This document shows, piece after piece, positions 7,814 to 14,857 of a stretch of DNA of 21,144 nucleotides (positions within the stretch are counted from its first letter, which is position 1; each line of letters starts with the position of its first letter). Origin of the DNA: an uncultured Corynebacterium sp. Its GTDB lineage: Bacteria; Actinomycetota; Actinomycetes; Mycobacteriales; Mycobacteriaceae. The stretch covers positions 1 to 21,144 of the forward strand of contig NZ_CAMIAN010000034.1 of the NCBI RefSeq assembly GCF_946221155.1, given 5' to 3'. The notes beneath the pieces were generated by a model. That model did no database searches, had not been told where the DNA came from, and saw only the letters and a program-made list of their open reading frames with translations. Made by a program: the position numbers and the translations under genes.

Positions 7814-8647
7814 ATGCCTGCAATGATTGCCCAGCCCGGAATGCCCGTATGGCTGGACCTGGCCAGCACCGACGCGGCCGGGGCAGAGAAGTTCTACAGT
7901 GAGTTGCTGGACTGGGAGTTCGAGCAGGTCTCCGACGGCTACACCGTGGCGAAGAAGCAGGGCATGCCGGTGGCGGGCATTGCGCAGATCCCCGAGGGCA
8001 ACCAGTCCGTCTGGGGAGTACTGCTGTACACCCCGGACGTGCAGCAGGCGCACGACAAGGCCGTGCAGGCGGGGGCGAAGTCTGTGCTGGAGCCGCAGGG
8101 GCTGGGCGACCGTGGCGATATGGCCATCATCGTCGACCCATCGGGTGCCACGATTGGCCTGCGTAACCCCGCGGACGAGCATGCGTTGATTGCCGCAGGC
8201 GAGCCCGGAACCCCTGTGTGGTTCGAGCTGATGGTGGCGCAGAATTGGGATGCGACGCTGGAGTTCTACCACGAGCTGGCGGGCTGGGATATTAAGGCCA
8301 CAGGGGATGGCGCTGGGGACGGCACAGGGGATGAGGAGTTCCGATATGCCACTGGCGAGTTCGACGGTGCGGCCGTAGTTGGCCTGTGGGATACCTCCAA
8401 GCTGGAGGTACCCGGAATGTGGACCGTTTACCTGGGGGTGGCGGATGTGGATGCCGCCATCGCCAACACGCCGGAGCTGGGCGGTAAGGTAATCCGACCG
8501 GCTTGGGAATCCGAGTTCGGTCGCATGGCCACCATCGAGGATCCGACGGGGGCGCTGGTGAACCTCTGCGAGATCGAGGAGTTCGTCCCCGACGAGGACG
8601 CGCACGAGCCGGACCTGCTGGCCCCGGAGAACTTCCAGGCGTTCTAG
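7814..8647 (+). CDS. VOC-superfamily protein with two glyoxalase-like domains
   Basis: The 277-residue protein has two tandem vicinal-oxygen-chelate halves, about 8-118 and 132-260. Each begins GxPVWxxL and carries a FY-ELxxW helix (FYSELLDW, FYHELAGW); the first closes with IIVDPSGATIGL and the second with TIEDPTGALVNL. This resembles actinobacterial glyoxalase/bleomycin-resistance-like proteins such as the mycobacterial Cfp30B type. Substrate and metal use cannot be read from the sequence. A good ribosome site (GGAGG) precedes the ATG. Between strands of the second domain, residues 164-175 form a tetrapeptide repeat (GDGA, GDGT, GDEE) encoded by three 12-base units at 8303-8338, which looks like a recent local expansion. 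Confidence 0.85.
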   Translation: MPAMIAQPGMPVWLDLASTDAAGAEKFYSELLDWEFEQVSDGYTVAKKQGMPVAGIAQIPEGNQSVWGVLLYTPDVQQAHDKAVQAGAKSVLEPQGLGDRGDMAIIVDPSGATIGLRNPADEHALIAAGEPGTPVWFELMVAQNWDATLEFYHELAGWDIKATGDGAGDGTGDEEFRYATGEFDGAAVVGLWDTSKLEVPGMWTVYLGVADVDAAIANTPELGGKVIRPAWESEFGRMATIEDPTGALVNLCEIEEFVPDEDAHEPDLLAPENFQAF

Positions 8648-8677
8648 CGCGCCGGGTTGACTGTCGGGCTGGCCGCA

Positions 8678-8697
8678 GGGCTAGCGCCGGCAAGCCC
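8678..8697. terminator. Possible hairpin terminator between convergent VOC and M13 peptidase genes
   Basis: GGGCT (8678-8682) pairs with AGCCC (8693-8697), with an A/A mismatch, an inner GC/GC pair and a 4-base loop. It lies in the 61-base gap between two convergent stop codons. There is no T-run on either side, so the terminator call is tentative. Confidence 0.3.
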
Positions 8698-8708
8698 GGT
8701 GGACGCCG

Positions 8709-10835
8709 CTACCAGATGCAGACGCGCTCGTCCTCGGCCAGCCACATGCCGTCGCCCTCGGAGACTTCGAAGGCCTCGTAGAACTCCGCGATGTTCCTGG
8801 AGACCACGTTGCAGCGGAACTCCGCTGGCGAGTGCGGGTCGATGGAGGCGTACTGCGCAGCCATCTGTGGTCGGATGGCGGTCTGCCAGATCCGCGCCCA
8901 GCGCAGGAACACGCGCTGCAGGGCGGTGTACTCGGTTGTGTCCGGGTTCCCGTCGACATCCACCAACCCCTCGACGGGGAGCTTCTCCGCCGTCTCGAAG
9001 GTTTGTCCCTGGTCCGCCAGGTAGCGGCGCAAAGCCACGATGGCGATGCCCAATCCACCGAGGTCACCGATGTTTTCACCCAGGGTGAAGCTGCCGTTGA
9101 CGGTGTGCTCGGTAATGCCACGCTGGCGCAGACCCGTCGGCACCAGGCCGTCGTACTGGGCCACCAGCTTGTCGGTCAGTGCGGTGAAGGCCTCTCGGTC
9201 CTCCTCGGTCCACCAGGAGTTCAGGTTTCCGTCGCCGTCGTACTTCGACCCCTGGTCGTCGAAGCCATGGCCAATCTCGTGGCCAATCACAGCGCCAATG
9301 GCGCCGAAATTGCCGGCCATGTCCGCCGCCGGGTCGAAGAACGGCGGGCGCAGGATCGCCGCCGGGAATGTGATGTCGTTCTTCACCGGGTTGTAGAACG
9401 CATTCACCGTCTGCGGGGTGGTGAACCAGGTCTCGTTGTCGCTGGGCTTGCCCAGCTTCGAAACCTCGTAGTTGTGGTTGAAGCGGCTGGCCGCGCGCAC
9501 GTTCGTCAGCAGGTCCGCGCCAGTGGGGCCGAATTCCAGTCCGTCGAAATCGCGCCACTTATCCGGGTAGCCGATCTTAGCCTCGAATTTCTCCAACTTT
9601 GCCAGAGCCTTTTCGCGCGTCGCGGGGGTCATCCAGGCCAGCTCGCTGATGCGCTCACGGTAAGCAGCGATCAGGTAATCCACCAGCTCCAGCATCTTCT
9701 GCTTGTGCTCCGGCGGGAAGTGCTCGGCGACGAACTTCTTACCGACTTCCTCGCCCACGGCGCCTTCGACTAGGGCGACGCCGCGCTTCCACCGCGCTCG
9801 CTGCTCCGTAGCTCCGGACAGAGTGCGCCCGTAGAACTCCCAGTTCCGCAGGTTCACCTCTGTCGGCAGGTAGGCTGCGCTGCTCAAGATCACCCTCCAG
9901 TAGGCCCATAGCTTCCACTCGTCCAGGCCGCTGACCTGTGGGTTCTCGCCCTTGCCGGTGGCCATTGCCGCGACGTGCTCGAGGTAGCTGGGTTGGCACA
10001 CCACAATGGTGCCCCCGCCCGCGCTCTGCGTATCCACGCCCGTGGCCGCCAGCCACTCGCGGAACGGGAAGCCCTTCGGCAGATCCTCCACCTTCGTCGG
10101 GTTGTAGGTCTTTTCCGCATCGCGGCTGGCCACGTTGTCCCAGTGCCCGCGCGCCAGCTCGGCCTCGAACGCGCAGATCGCATCCGCTGCCGCAGCCGCG
10201 CCCGCATCTGCATACTTTCCGGGCAGTTCCAGCTCGCTGACCAGCCCCAGCATGTCCTCTACGAACTCGCGGTAGGCCTCGCGGGTTGGCGCGTGTTGCT
10301 CCTCCCGGTAGTACGCCTCATCCGGCAGACCCAGCCCGGTCTGCACCAGGTAGGCACGCTCGATATCCTGGCTGGAATCCTTTTCGATCCAATACCCTGC
10401 AACACCTCCGGTGCCCTCCATATCGAGCCTGCCGAGTACCTGGGCCAGGTCGCTGACCGAGGTGGCGTCACAAATAAGACCCAAAGGCTCCCGCAGTCCG
10501 GCTAGGCCTGCGGTGGCGATGCCCTGAACGTCCATAAAAGAGGAATACAGAGCGCCCACGCGGCCGTTCGGCTCGTCGGCGGCCGCGGCCTCTACGATTT
10601 CGCGGACCTCCTGCTCAGCGAGGTCGCGCAGCTGGTGGAAGGTGCCGTCGACGGGACGGTCGCTGGGGATCCTGTGGGTCGCCAGCCAGGCACCGTTGAC
10701 GTGGCGGTACAGGTCCTGCGCCGGCGAGGGTCGGGTGGCCTCGCCGGCCTGGTTCTGCGGTGCGGCTTCGGAGATATCGTCCGGGATTTCTACAGCGTTG
10801 TTTTCTACTGCATTTTTATCGTTGTTATCTACCAT
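8709..10835 (-). CDS. pepO: M13-family (neprilysin-like) zinc endopeptidase
   Basis: The 708-residue protein is an M13 metallopeptidase, cutting peptides through a zinc-bound water. Seen motifs: NAFY at 478-481, the zinc motif HEIGH at 519-523 (ligands His519 and His523, catalytic Glu520), GENIGD at 586-591 (third ligand Glu587), a DPHSPAEFR segment with His668 and Arg674 equivalent to the substrate-binding pair of neprilysin, and the family's C-terminal CxW end (CIW). No signal peptide or membrane helix is present, unlike neprilysin itself, so it is probably cytoplasmic. The ATG at 10835 is preferred because AAGGTGGT lies 4 bases upstream; a GTG at 10877 would add 14 residues but has no ribosome site. 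It is divergent from the membrane protein/PrsW pair. Confidence 0.93.
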   Translation of the reverse strand: MVDNNDKNAVENNAVEIPDDISEAAPQNQAGEATRPSPAQDLYRHVNGAWLATHRIPSDRPVDGTFHQLRDLAEQEVREIVEAAAADEPNGRVGALYSSFMDVQGIATAGLAGLREPLGLICDATSVSDLAQVLGRLDMEGTGGVAGYWIEKDSSQDIERAYLVQTGLGLPDEAYYREEQHAPTREAYREFVEDMLGLVSELELPGKYADAGAAAAADAICAFEAELARGHWDNVASRDAEKTYNPTKVEDLPKGFPFREWLAATGVDTQSAGGGTIVVCQPSYLEHVAAMATGKGENPQVSGLDEWKLWAYWRVILSSAAYLPTEVNLRNWEFYGRTLSGATEQRARWKRGVALVEGAVGEEVGKKFVAEHFPPEHKQKMLELVDYLIAAYRERISELAWMTPATREKALAKLEKFEAKIGYPDKWRDFDGLEFGPTGADLLTNVRAASRFNHNYEVSKLGKPSDNETWFTTPQTVNAFYNPVKNDITFPAAILRPPFFDPAADMAGNFGAIGAVIGHEIGHGFDDQGSKYDGDGNLNSWWTEEDREAFTALTDKLVAQYDGLVPTGLRQRGITEHTVNGSFTLGENIGDLGGLGIAIVALRRYLADQGQTFETAEKLPVEGLVDVDGNPDTTEYTALQRVFLRWARIWQTAIRPQMAAQYASIDPHSPAEFRCNVVSRNIAEFYEAFEVSEGDGMWLAEDERVCIW

Positions 10836-10858
10836 GCCCACCACCTTAGACACCGCCG

Positions 10859-10873
10859 CGGACAGGGTGTCCG
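10859..10873. promoter_or_regulatory. 15-base dyad in the divergent promoter, candidate operator
   Basis: CGGACA (10859-10864) mirrors TGTCCG (10868-10873) across GGG. The site lies in the 61 bases between the two divergent starts and covers the place where a -35 element would sit for the rightward promoter (-10 at 10884). A regulator bound here could control both genes. Confidence 0.4.
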
Positions 10874-10883
10874 GCACAGTGGT

Positions 10884-10889
10884 TAGGCT
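10884..10889 (+). promoter_or_regulatory. -10 box of a likely leaderless promoter for the proline-rich membrane protein
   Basis: TAGGCT is followed by 7 bases and the ATG at 10897, the same spacing as at 7312 and 12901. No ribosome site precedes that ATG. An in-frame GTG at 10879 would add six residues but lies on the promoter itself. Confidence 0.5.
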
Positions 10890-10896
10890 ATGGCGT

Positions 10897-11829
10897 ATGT
10901 TTCATCATCCCGCGCCACAGGGGTCGCCACAGGAGCGGCCAGTTCGCCCAACACAAGGTCCGCCAGTCCGCCCACCACAGCGACCTATGGAGCGACCTTT
11001 GGCTCCGACTCCTCCTTTGCCAGTCCGTCCTGTGTCACCCGCAAAGCCTGCAAAGCCCGCCCCGCCGACTGCGTATCGTCCCGCACCGGCCAGCCCGAAG
11101 CAGCGCGGTGCGTACTCGGCCTATCTACTGGGTGTGTTGTTGTTGCTGGTTGGGGGTGTTTTTATTGTGGACGCCACCCTGGAAGACGAGCCTCGATCTC
11201 TGACCGTAGCGGAAGGGATGGCGGACTCGGTTCTTACTTACTCTGAGTGGCCCCTACGGTTCGCATCCCTGGAGGACTGCCACGATTCGCCAGGCTTGGG
11301 ACGCCCGGGAGTGATGCAGCTGGACTGCGACGGGGAAAGCTACGGCGTGACCGGACTGTCGGGTGTGGACGTGAAGGGCGGCGAGGAGCCCATCTCGAAG
11401 GCCGTGAACCGCGCCGTGCGCGCGCTGGTATTCCAGGATGGGGTGGAGCTGCAGTCGATGGACCTGCAGAGCAGGATCTCAGGGGAGAACCGGGAGCAGC
11501 TGAAAAAGATGCAGGTCAAGCAACTGCGTGTGACGGATACCTACAAGTTGGGCGAGAAGCGATTCGTGGCAATTGCGTTCGTGCGGGATCCGGAAGCGAG
11601 CTCACCAGGTGGTGGCGGAGCCGGCTCCGCTGCGGACAATGGCGCCGGTACAGAGCCTAAGAGCGAACTGGAGCACAGCCTCGAAGCCGATGGCACAGCT
11701 CCGATGGTGGTAGTGCAGATGCCGGTGAAGTCGGCGTCACCAGAAAGACAGTTAGAAGAGATCGACGAGTTCGTGCGTGGCGTCAGCTTGGATGACAACA
11801 CAGAAAGAGCAGGTGAGGCGAATGTTTAA
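10897..11829 (+). CDS. Single-pass membrane protein with proline-rich cytoplasmic N-terminus, function unknown
   Basis: I do not recognise this 310-residue protein. Residues 1-70 are dominated by Pro and Arg with PVRP-like repeats and are probably disordered. One membrane helix (about 76-92, AYLLGVLLLLVGGVFIV) follows a basic segment, which predicts the N-terminus inside and about 215 residues outside. The outer part has two cysteines close together (DCHDSP and LDCDG) that may form a disulfide, then an acidic, glycine-rich stretch near 235-260. The frame stays open upstream to 10642, but that part overlaps the peptidase gene; the ATG at 10897 fits the leaderless promoter. It overlaps the PrsW gene by 8 bases, so the two are co-translated. 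Topology and context make it a candidate PrsW partner or substrate; this is inference. Confidence 0.75.
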   Translation: MFHHPAPQGSPQERPVRPTQGPPVRPPQRPMERPLAPTPPLPVRPVSPAKPAKPAPPTAYRPAPASPKQRGAYSAYLLGVLLLLVGGVFIVDATLEDEPRSLTVAEGMADSVLTYSEWPLRFASLEDCHDSPGLGRPGVMQLDCDGESYGVTGLSGVDVKGGEEPISKAVNRAVRALVFQDGVELQSMDLQSRISGENREQLKKMQVKQLRVTDTYKLGEKRFVAIAFVRDPEASSPGGGGAGSAADNGAGTEPKSELEHSLEADGTAPMVVVQMPVKSASPERQLEEIDEFVRGVSLDDNTERAGEANV

Positions 11830-12790
11830 GGCGCGCAACTACCGCGTGTTCGAGGTTCCGCTCGAGTTTCACCTCAAGCACCCGCCCGAGCGGCGGCCGA
11901 AACTCCGGCTGTTCAGGGACGGTTGGTTGGCTGCCTACTGGCTGCTGTTGGTTCCCAGCCTTGTAGCGTCCGTGTTTCTTCTGATCGGAAACAACCCCTC
12001 GACGGTGAGCCCAACGCTGGGTCTGGTCTTGCTGATCGGTGCTCTGCATCTGGCGGGGGCGTTGCTGGTTGTGTGGGCGCTACCGATATATAGAGGAACA
12101 CCCAAGCGGCTGGTGGTGCTGGCAGTGCTGTGGGGCGGGGCGGCATCCGTGGTGCTGGCGGCGATGGTGATTCAGCCACCGGTGGTGAGCACCGTAGACA
12201 AACTGGGCTGGCACGCGCTGACGGCCAGCTTCGGGGGCGCCTACCCGGAGGAGATCGCTAAGGGGCTGGGCATCTGGCTGTTGCTGTGGATCGGGCGTGC
12301 GTGGTGGAACCGCCCATGGCACGGCATTCTCGCTGGTTTGCTGGTGGGGCTTGGTTTCGAGGTCTTCGAGAACATGATGTACGCAATGATGCTGGCGGTG
12401 ATGGATCCGGTGTCTGACCTGCAAGGTGCCATGTCGACGTACCTCCTGCGCGTGATCGCCGGGCCCGCAAAGCACATGATGTTCAGCGCGCTGGTCGGCT
12501 ATGGGATCGGACTGGCGATGTTCGTGGGGGCGAAGGCAGGGAAGCCGCGCGGTGTCGCCTGGCGCCTGGGGGCCGTTGTGTTGTGGGGTGGCCTGGGCTT
12601 TTTGACGCACTTTGCGTGGAACATTCGCTGGCTAGATGTGTCGCCGATGTTTCAATTGCTGTGGATGGGCCTTGTGTGGGTGGCGCTGGCAGCTTTCGCG
12701 GTATGGGCGATTGTGTGGACGAGTGTGGAGTTTCTGCGGTGGAAGAAGCGTGGTGTTTGCCCAGCTGTGACGATATATCAGCGAGTGTGA
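11822..12790 (+). CDS. PrsW-family intramembrane metalloprotease
   Basis: The 322-residue protein has about eight membrane helices and the PrsW motifs in order: EEIAK (Glu143, Glu144, Lys147), FEVFEN (Glu180, Glu183, Asn184), His218 in AKHMMFSAL and His263 in LTHFAWN. In Bacillus subtilis PrsW cleaves the single-pass anti-sigma factor RsiW to start a stress response; other members have unknown substrates. The ATG at 11822 is chosen because AGGTGAGG lies 3 bases upstream and the overlap with the preceding gene is 8 bases; upstream in-frame starts (11777, 11792) lack a ribosome site. No sigma or anti-sigma gene is seen nearby. The stop codon lies within a GlxR-like box (12786-12801). Confidence 0.88.
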   Translation: MFKARNYRVFEVPLEFHLKHPPERRPKLRLFRDGWLAAYWLLLVPSLVASVFLLIGNNPSTVSPTLGLVLLIGALHLAGALLVVWALPIYRGTPKRLVVLAVLWGGAASVVLAAMVIQPPVVSTVDKLGWHALTASFGGAYPEEIAKGLGIWLLLWIGRAWWNRPWHGILAGLLVGLGFEVFENMMYAMMLAVMDPVSDLQGAMSTYLLRVIAGPAKHMMFSALVGYGIGLAMFVGAKAGKPRGVAWRLGAVVLWGGLGFLTHFAWNIRWLDVSPMFQLLWMGLVWVALAAFAVWAIVWTSVEFLRWKKRGVCPAVTIYQRV

Positions 12791-12801
12791 TAAAAATCAC
12801 A
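12786..12801. promoter_or_regulatory. Candidate GlxR binding site upstream of the GH25 muramidase gene
   Basis: TGTGATAAAAATCACA has two perfect half sites of the TGTGA-N6-TCACA motif used by GlxR, the cAMP-responsive regulator of corynebacteria. It overlaps the stop codon of the PrsW gene and ends 112 bases before the muramidase start. Counted from a transcription start at that ATG, the centre is near -120. That position is more often linked to activation or looping than to direct blocking of the promoter. Confidence 0.7.
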
Positions 12802-12900
12802 TGACGGCCTGAGCAGGGGTTTTGCTTGCGATGGTTTCAGGGGTTGAAAGATGTCTCTCCTGAGGTTGTTGTGATTAATGTGAATCCTGTGGTTTTTGGG

Positions 12901-12906
12901 TATGGT
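12901..12906 (+). promoter_or_regulatory. -10 box of a likely leaderless promoter for the GH25 gene
   Basis: TATGGT is followed by 7 bases and the ATG at 12914, with no ribosome site between them. The -35 is not obvious. Confidence 0.45.
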
Positions 12907-12913
12907 GTGATTC

Positions 12914-14338
12914 ATGATTTCACTGCCATGGCGCCGCTCCACGCGCACGTCCGTACCGAAACGCCTCACCGCGACGGCACTCGCTGGCTCCGCTTTGACG
13001 GTTGCAGCGCTTGTCGCCACCGATGTCATTCCCGTCTCTTCGTGGGCTCTGGATGGCATCGACGTTGCCTCCCACCAGCACCCCGGCGGTGCAGCCATCG
13101 ACTGGACTGCCGTGAAGCAGTCCGGCCAGTCCTTCGTCTTCGTGAAGGCGACCGAGGGCACGACCTACAGCAACCCAGCGTTCACCACGGACACCGCCAA
13201 GGCTCAGCAGGCTGGCCTGGTTCCGGGTAGCTACCACTACGCCCGCCCGGGCAGCAGCGATCCACGCGCCGAGGCTCGTCACTACGCCAGCGTTCTGGCT
13301 ACCGGCGTGCAGCCTTCACTGCCTCCAGTTTTGGACCTGGAGGAGCATGGCGGGCTGAACCCGACCCAGCTACAGAACTGGGTCCGCGATTGGATCGACG
13401 AGATTAAGGTCCAGACCGGCCGCGATCCGATCATCTACACCTACTACAGCTTCTGGATCCAGCGGATGGCCAACACCACCGAGTTCTCCGAGTACCCGCT
13501 GTGGCTGGCCTACTACCGCGACTCCCTGCCGGAAGAGATTCCGGGTGGCTGGGATCACGTGACCTTTTGGCAGTACTCCGGCTCCGGCAATGTCAACGGC
13601 GTACAAACCCAGGTGGATCTGAACAAGTACTACGGTGACGACGCTGCCCTGAACGCACTGGCATCTGGCATGCCTGCGGATAGTGCGGCGGGCCAAGCTT
13701 CCCAGGCAATGGATGCGATGCGGCCTGCCGTCGAAGGAGAAGCCGAGATCGCTAACAAGATCGAGCACGCCACCGGCGTGAACGTCCCGTTGGCATCTGA
13801 CTTCATGATGCAGCTGCTGGGTGTAATCGGCGGCCGCGTGTCCCCGGATGTGCTGCTGACTCAGGGTAAGCAGCAGCTGCAGGGAATGGACCCGGAACAG
13901 GTTGCAGGATCTGCCGGCGGCCCGGACCAGGGTGCGCAGACAACCGGTTCCGTGAAGACTGCCCAGGAAGTTCTGACCGCCTACACCGCCCTGTCTGGTG
14001 CGCTGAAGGAGTTCAATGCTGGCGGAAACAAGCTGCCGGTCGAGGCCATCCTGAAGCTGGTACAGGGCTATGCGCCGGGCGCTGGCGCCCAGGGCGGCAC
14101 GGTGAATATCGGCCAGGTTCTGAACCTGCTGCAGCAATTCGGTGGCATTTCCAACTGGAACGCCAAGCTGGAGAACGGCGAGGTTCAGCCCGATGCGAAT
14201 GCCTTCGCTGAGCTGGCCGACGCCGCCAAGTCTGCGAACCCGGACGGCTCCGCCCCGGCGGACGCCGCCGCGCCGGCCGCGGGCCAGGCTCCGGCTGCCC
14301 CGGTTCCGCCGGCAGCCCCGGCTCCGGCCGCGAACTAA
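12914..14338 (+). CDS. Secreted GH25 muramidase (lysozyme M1-like) with a C-terminal extension
   Basis: The 474-residue protein starts with a basic segment and a hydrophobic signal sequence (about 18-45, likely cut after the Ala of SSWA). The GH25 domain (about 46-240) shows GIDVASHQ with Asp50, AIDW, FVFVKATEGTTYSNP, SYHYARP and LDLEE with Asp141 and Glu143, the expected catalytic acids, and ends with WQYSGSGNVNGVQTQVDLNKY. The family cuts the beta-1,4 bond between MurNAc and GlcNAc in peptidoglycan. Residues 255-440 form an unrecognised, mostly helical region, followed by a Pro/Ala tail (about 445-474) that may pass through or stick to the wall. It is monocistronic: own promoter, a GlxR-like box upstream and a terminator 45 bases after the stop. 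Confidence 0.92.
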   Translation: MISLPWRRSTRTSVPKRLTATALAGSALTVAALVATDVIPVSSWALDGIDVASHQHPGGAAIDWTAVKQSGQSFVFVKATEGTTYSNPAFTTDTAKAQQAGLVPGSYHYARPGSSDPRAEARHYASVLATGVQPSLPPVLDLEEHGGLNPTQLQNWVRDWIDEIKVQTGRDPIIYTYYSFWIQRMANTTEFSEYPLWLAYYRDSLPEEIPGGWDHVTFWQYSGSGNVNGVQTQVDLNKYYGDDAALNALASGMPADSAAGQASQAMDAMRPAVEGEAEIANKIEHATGVNVPLASDFMMQLLGVIGGRVSPDVLLTQGKQQLQGMDPEQVAGSAGGPDQGAQTTGSVKTAQEVLTAYTALSGALKEFNAGGNKLPVEAILKLVQGYAPGAGAQGGTVNIGQVLNLLQQFGGISNWNAKLENGEVQPDANAFAELADAAKSANPDGSAPADAAAPAAGQAPAAPVPPAAPAPAAN

Positions 14339-14382
14339 GCGCAGGGAGTTTCCGCGCTAGCGAACAAATAGCTAGAGAAATG

Positions 14383-14412
14383 AAGCGCCGCCCGGTTAGG
14401 GCGGCGCTTTTT
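14383..14412 (+). terminator. Intrinsic terminator after the GH25 gene
   Basis: A perfect 11-base stem (AAGCGCCGCCC / GGGCGGCGCTT) closes a 5-base loop GGTTA and runs into a short T-run (14408-14412). Confidence 0.92.
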
Positions 14413-14457
14413 GCGTCCTATCCCCCACTTGCATCCCTGTCTTGGCGAGCTAGCACC

Positions 14458-14578
14458 GGGGAATGTCCCAAATCTTCCACTCTGTTTTTATAGCTATCTA
14501 TTTCCACAGGTCAGAGTGTCGCAGATTTTTACTGCAAAGGTGCTACCCGTTGAAAGTGGAAGATTTGGGACATCCGCC
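14458..14578. mobile_element. MITE-like element with a 19-base perfect inverted repeat
   Basis: ATGTCCCAAATCTTCCACT (14463-14481) is exactly complementary to AGTGGAAGATTTGGGACAT (14555-14573), with 73 bases between. Adding 5 outer bases on each side (14458-14578) gives 22 of 24 pairs. The core has no reading frame and no transposase. A clear target-site duplication is not seen. The arms look like insertion-sequence termini, so this may be a non-autonomous element or the two joined ends of a deleted IS. A structural RNA or long stem-loop is the alternative. An inner pair, CACTCTG (14478-14484) / CAGAGTG (14512-14518), could form a competing hairpin. Confidence 0.5.
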
Positions 14579-14605
14579 GCCTGTAGGGCGGGGGCTTCCG
14601 TCTCC

Positions 14606-14648
14606 CAGTGCAGCGTTTTCGCCTGCACAGTGCAGTGTTTCCGCCGCA
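14606..14648. repeat. Two adjacent copies of a 21-22-base repeat
   Basis: Unit 1 (14606-14627) and unit 2 (14628-14648) both start CAGTGCAG, continue with a GTTT-type run and end CGCC..GCA. They differ at a few bases. A much weaker third unit may follow. Confidence 0.6.
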
Positions 14649-14704
14649 GCATTGAAGTTTTAAAACCGCGGGGGCGCAGGGTTCCTGGGGGCGGGACTCC
14701 TAGG

Positions 14705-14773
14705 GGATGAAGAAAGCCCTAAGCATGGAAAGCGATCGGGTATGAAAAGCGCTCGGGCATGAAAAAGGCGGGG
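14705..14773. repeat. Tandem array of about 17-base units
   Basis: Three 17-base units are clear: GCATGGAAAGCGATCGG (14723-14739), GTATGAAAAGCGCTCGG (14740-14756) and GCATGAAAAAGGCGGGG (14757-14773). A degenerate 18-base unit precedes them (14705-14722). All contain ATGRA. The last unit forms part of the emb terminator. Confidence 0.65.
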
Positions 14774-14792
14774 TGGTGAAATTCCACCCCGC
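14762..14792 (-). terminator. Intrinsic terminator after emb
   Basis: On the minus strand GCGGGGTGG pairs with CCACCCCGC across a 7-base loop (plus-strand arms 14768-14776 and 14784-14792). A TTTTT run follows one base further on (plus 14762-14766). It lies 66 bases after the emb stop. Confidence 0.88.
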
Positions 14793-14857
14793 TCCGTGGT
14801 CAGGGTTCCTGGGTAGAGGGAGAGGGGAGAGCCTCGCCCCCGCCCAGCCCCCGGAAC

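Larger units (their letters stand above)
14413..14759. other. Gene-free repeat island between convergent terminators
   Basis: No credible gene is seen on either strand between the GH25 terminator and the emb terminator. The stretch holds an inverted-repeat element (14458-14578), a 22-base tandem duplication (14606-14648), most of a run of 17-base units (14705-14773) and one copy of a 13-base direct repeat. Short open frames here start inside the repeats and lack ribosome sites. Confidence 0.6.
14677..14813. repeat. 13-base direct repeat pair
   Basis: CAGGGTTCCTGGG occurs at 14677-14689 and again at 14801-14813, bracketing the 17-base repeat array and the emb terminator. The two copies start 124 bases apart. 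Confidence 0.55.

Noticed and set aside
7301..8605. 434-codon open frame antisense to the S4 and VOC genes
   Set aside because: The plus-strand genes have clear domains and starts; the antisense product resembles nothing.
8832..9773. 313-codon plus-strand frame within the M13 peptidase gene
   Set aside because: It is a mirror of the peptidase coding sequence, whose zinc motifs are intact on the minus strand.
10642..10896. Upstream extension of the proline-rich membrane protein
   Set aside because: It would overlap the peptidase coding region by nearly 200 bases; the ATG at 10897 has a well-placed -10.
14463..14663. Open frames starting in the inverted-repeat element (66 and 99 codons)
   Set aside because: They begin within repeat sequence, lack ribosome sites and show no protein-like composition.
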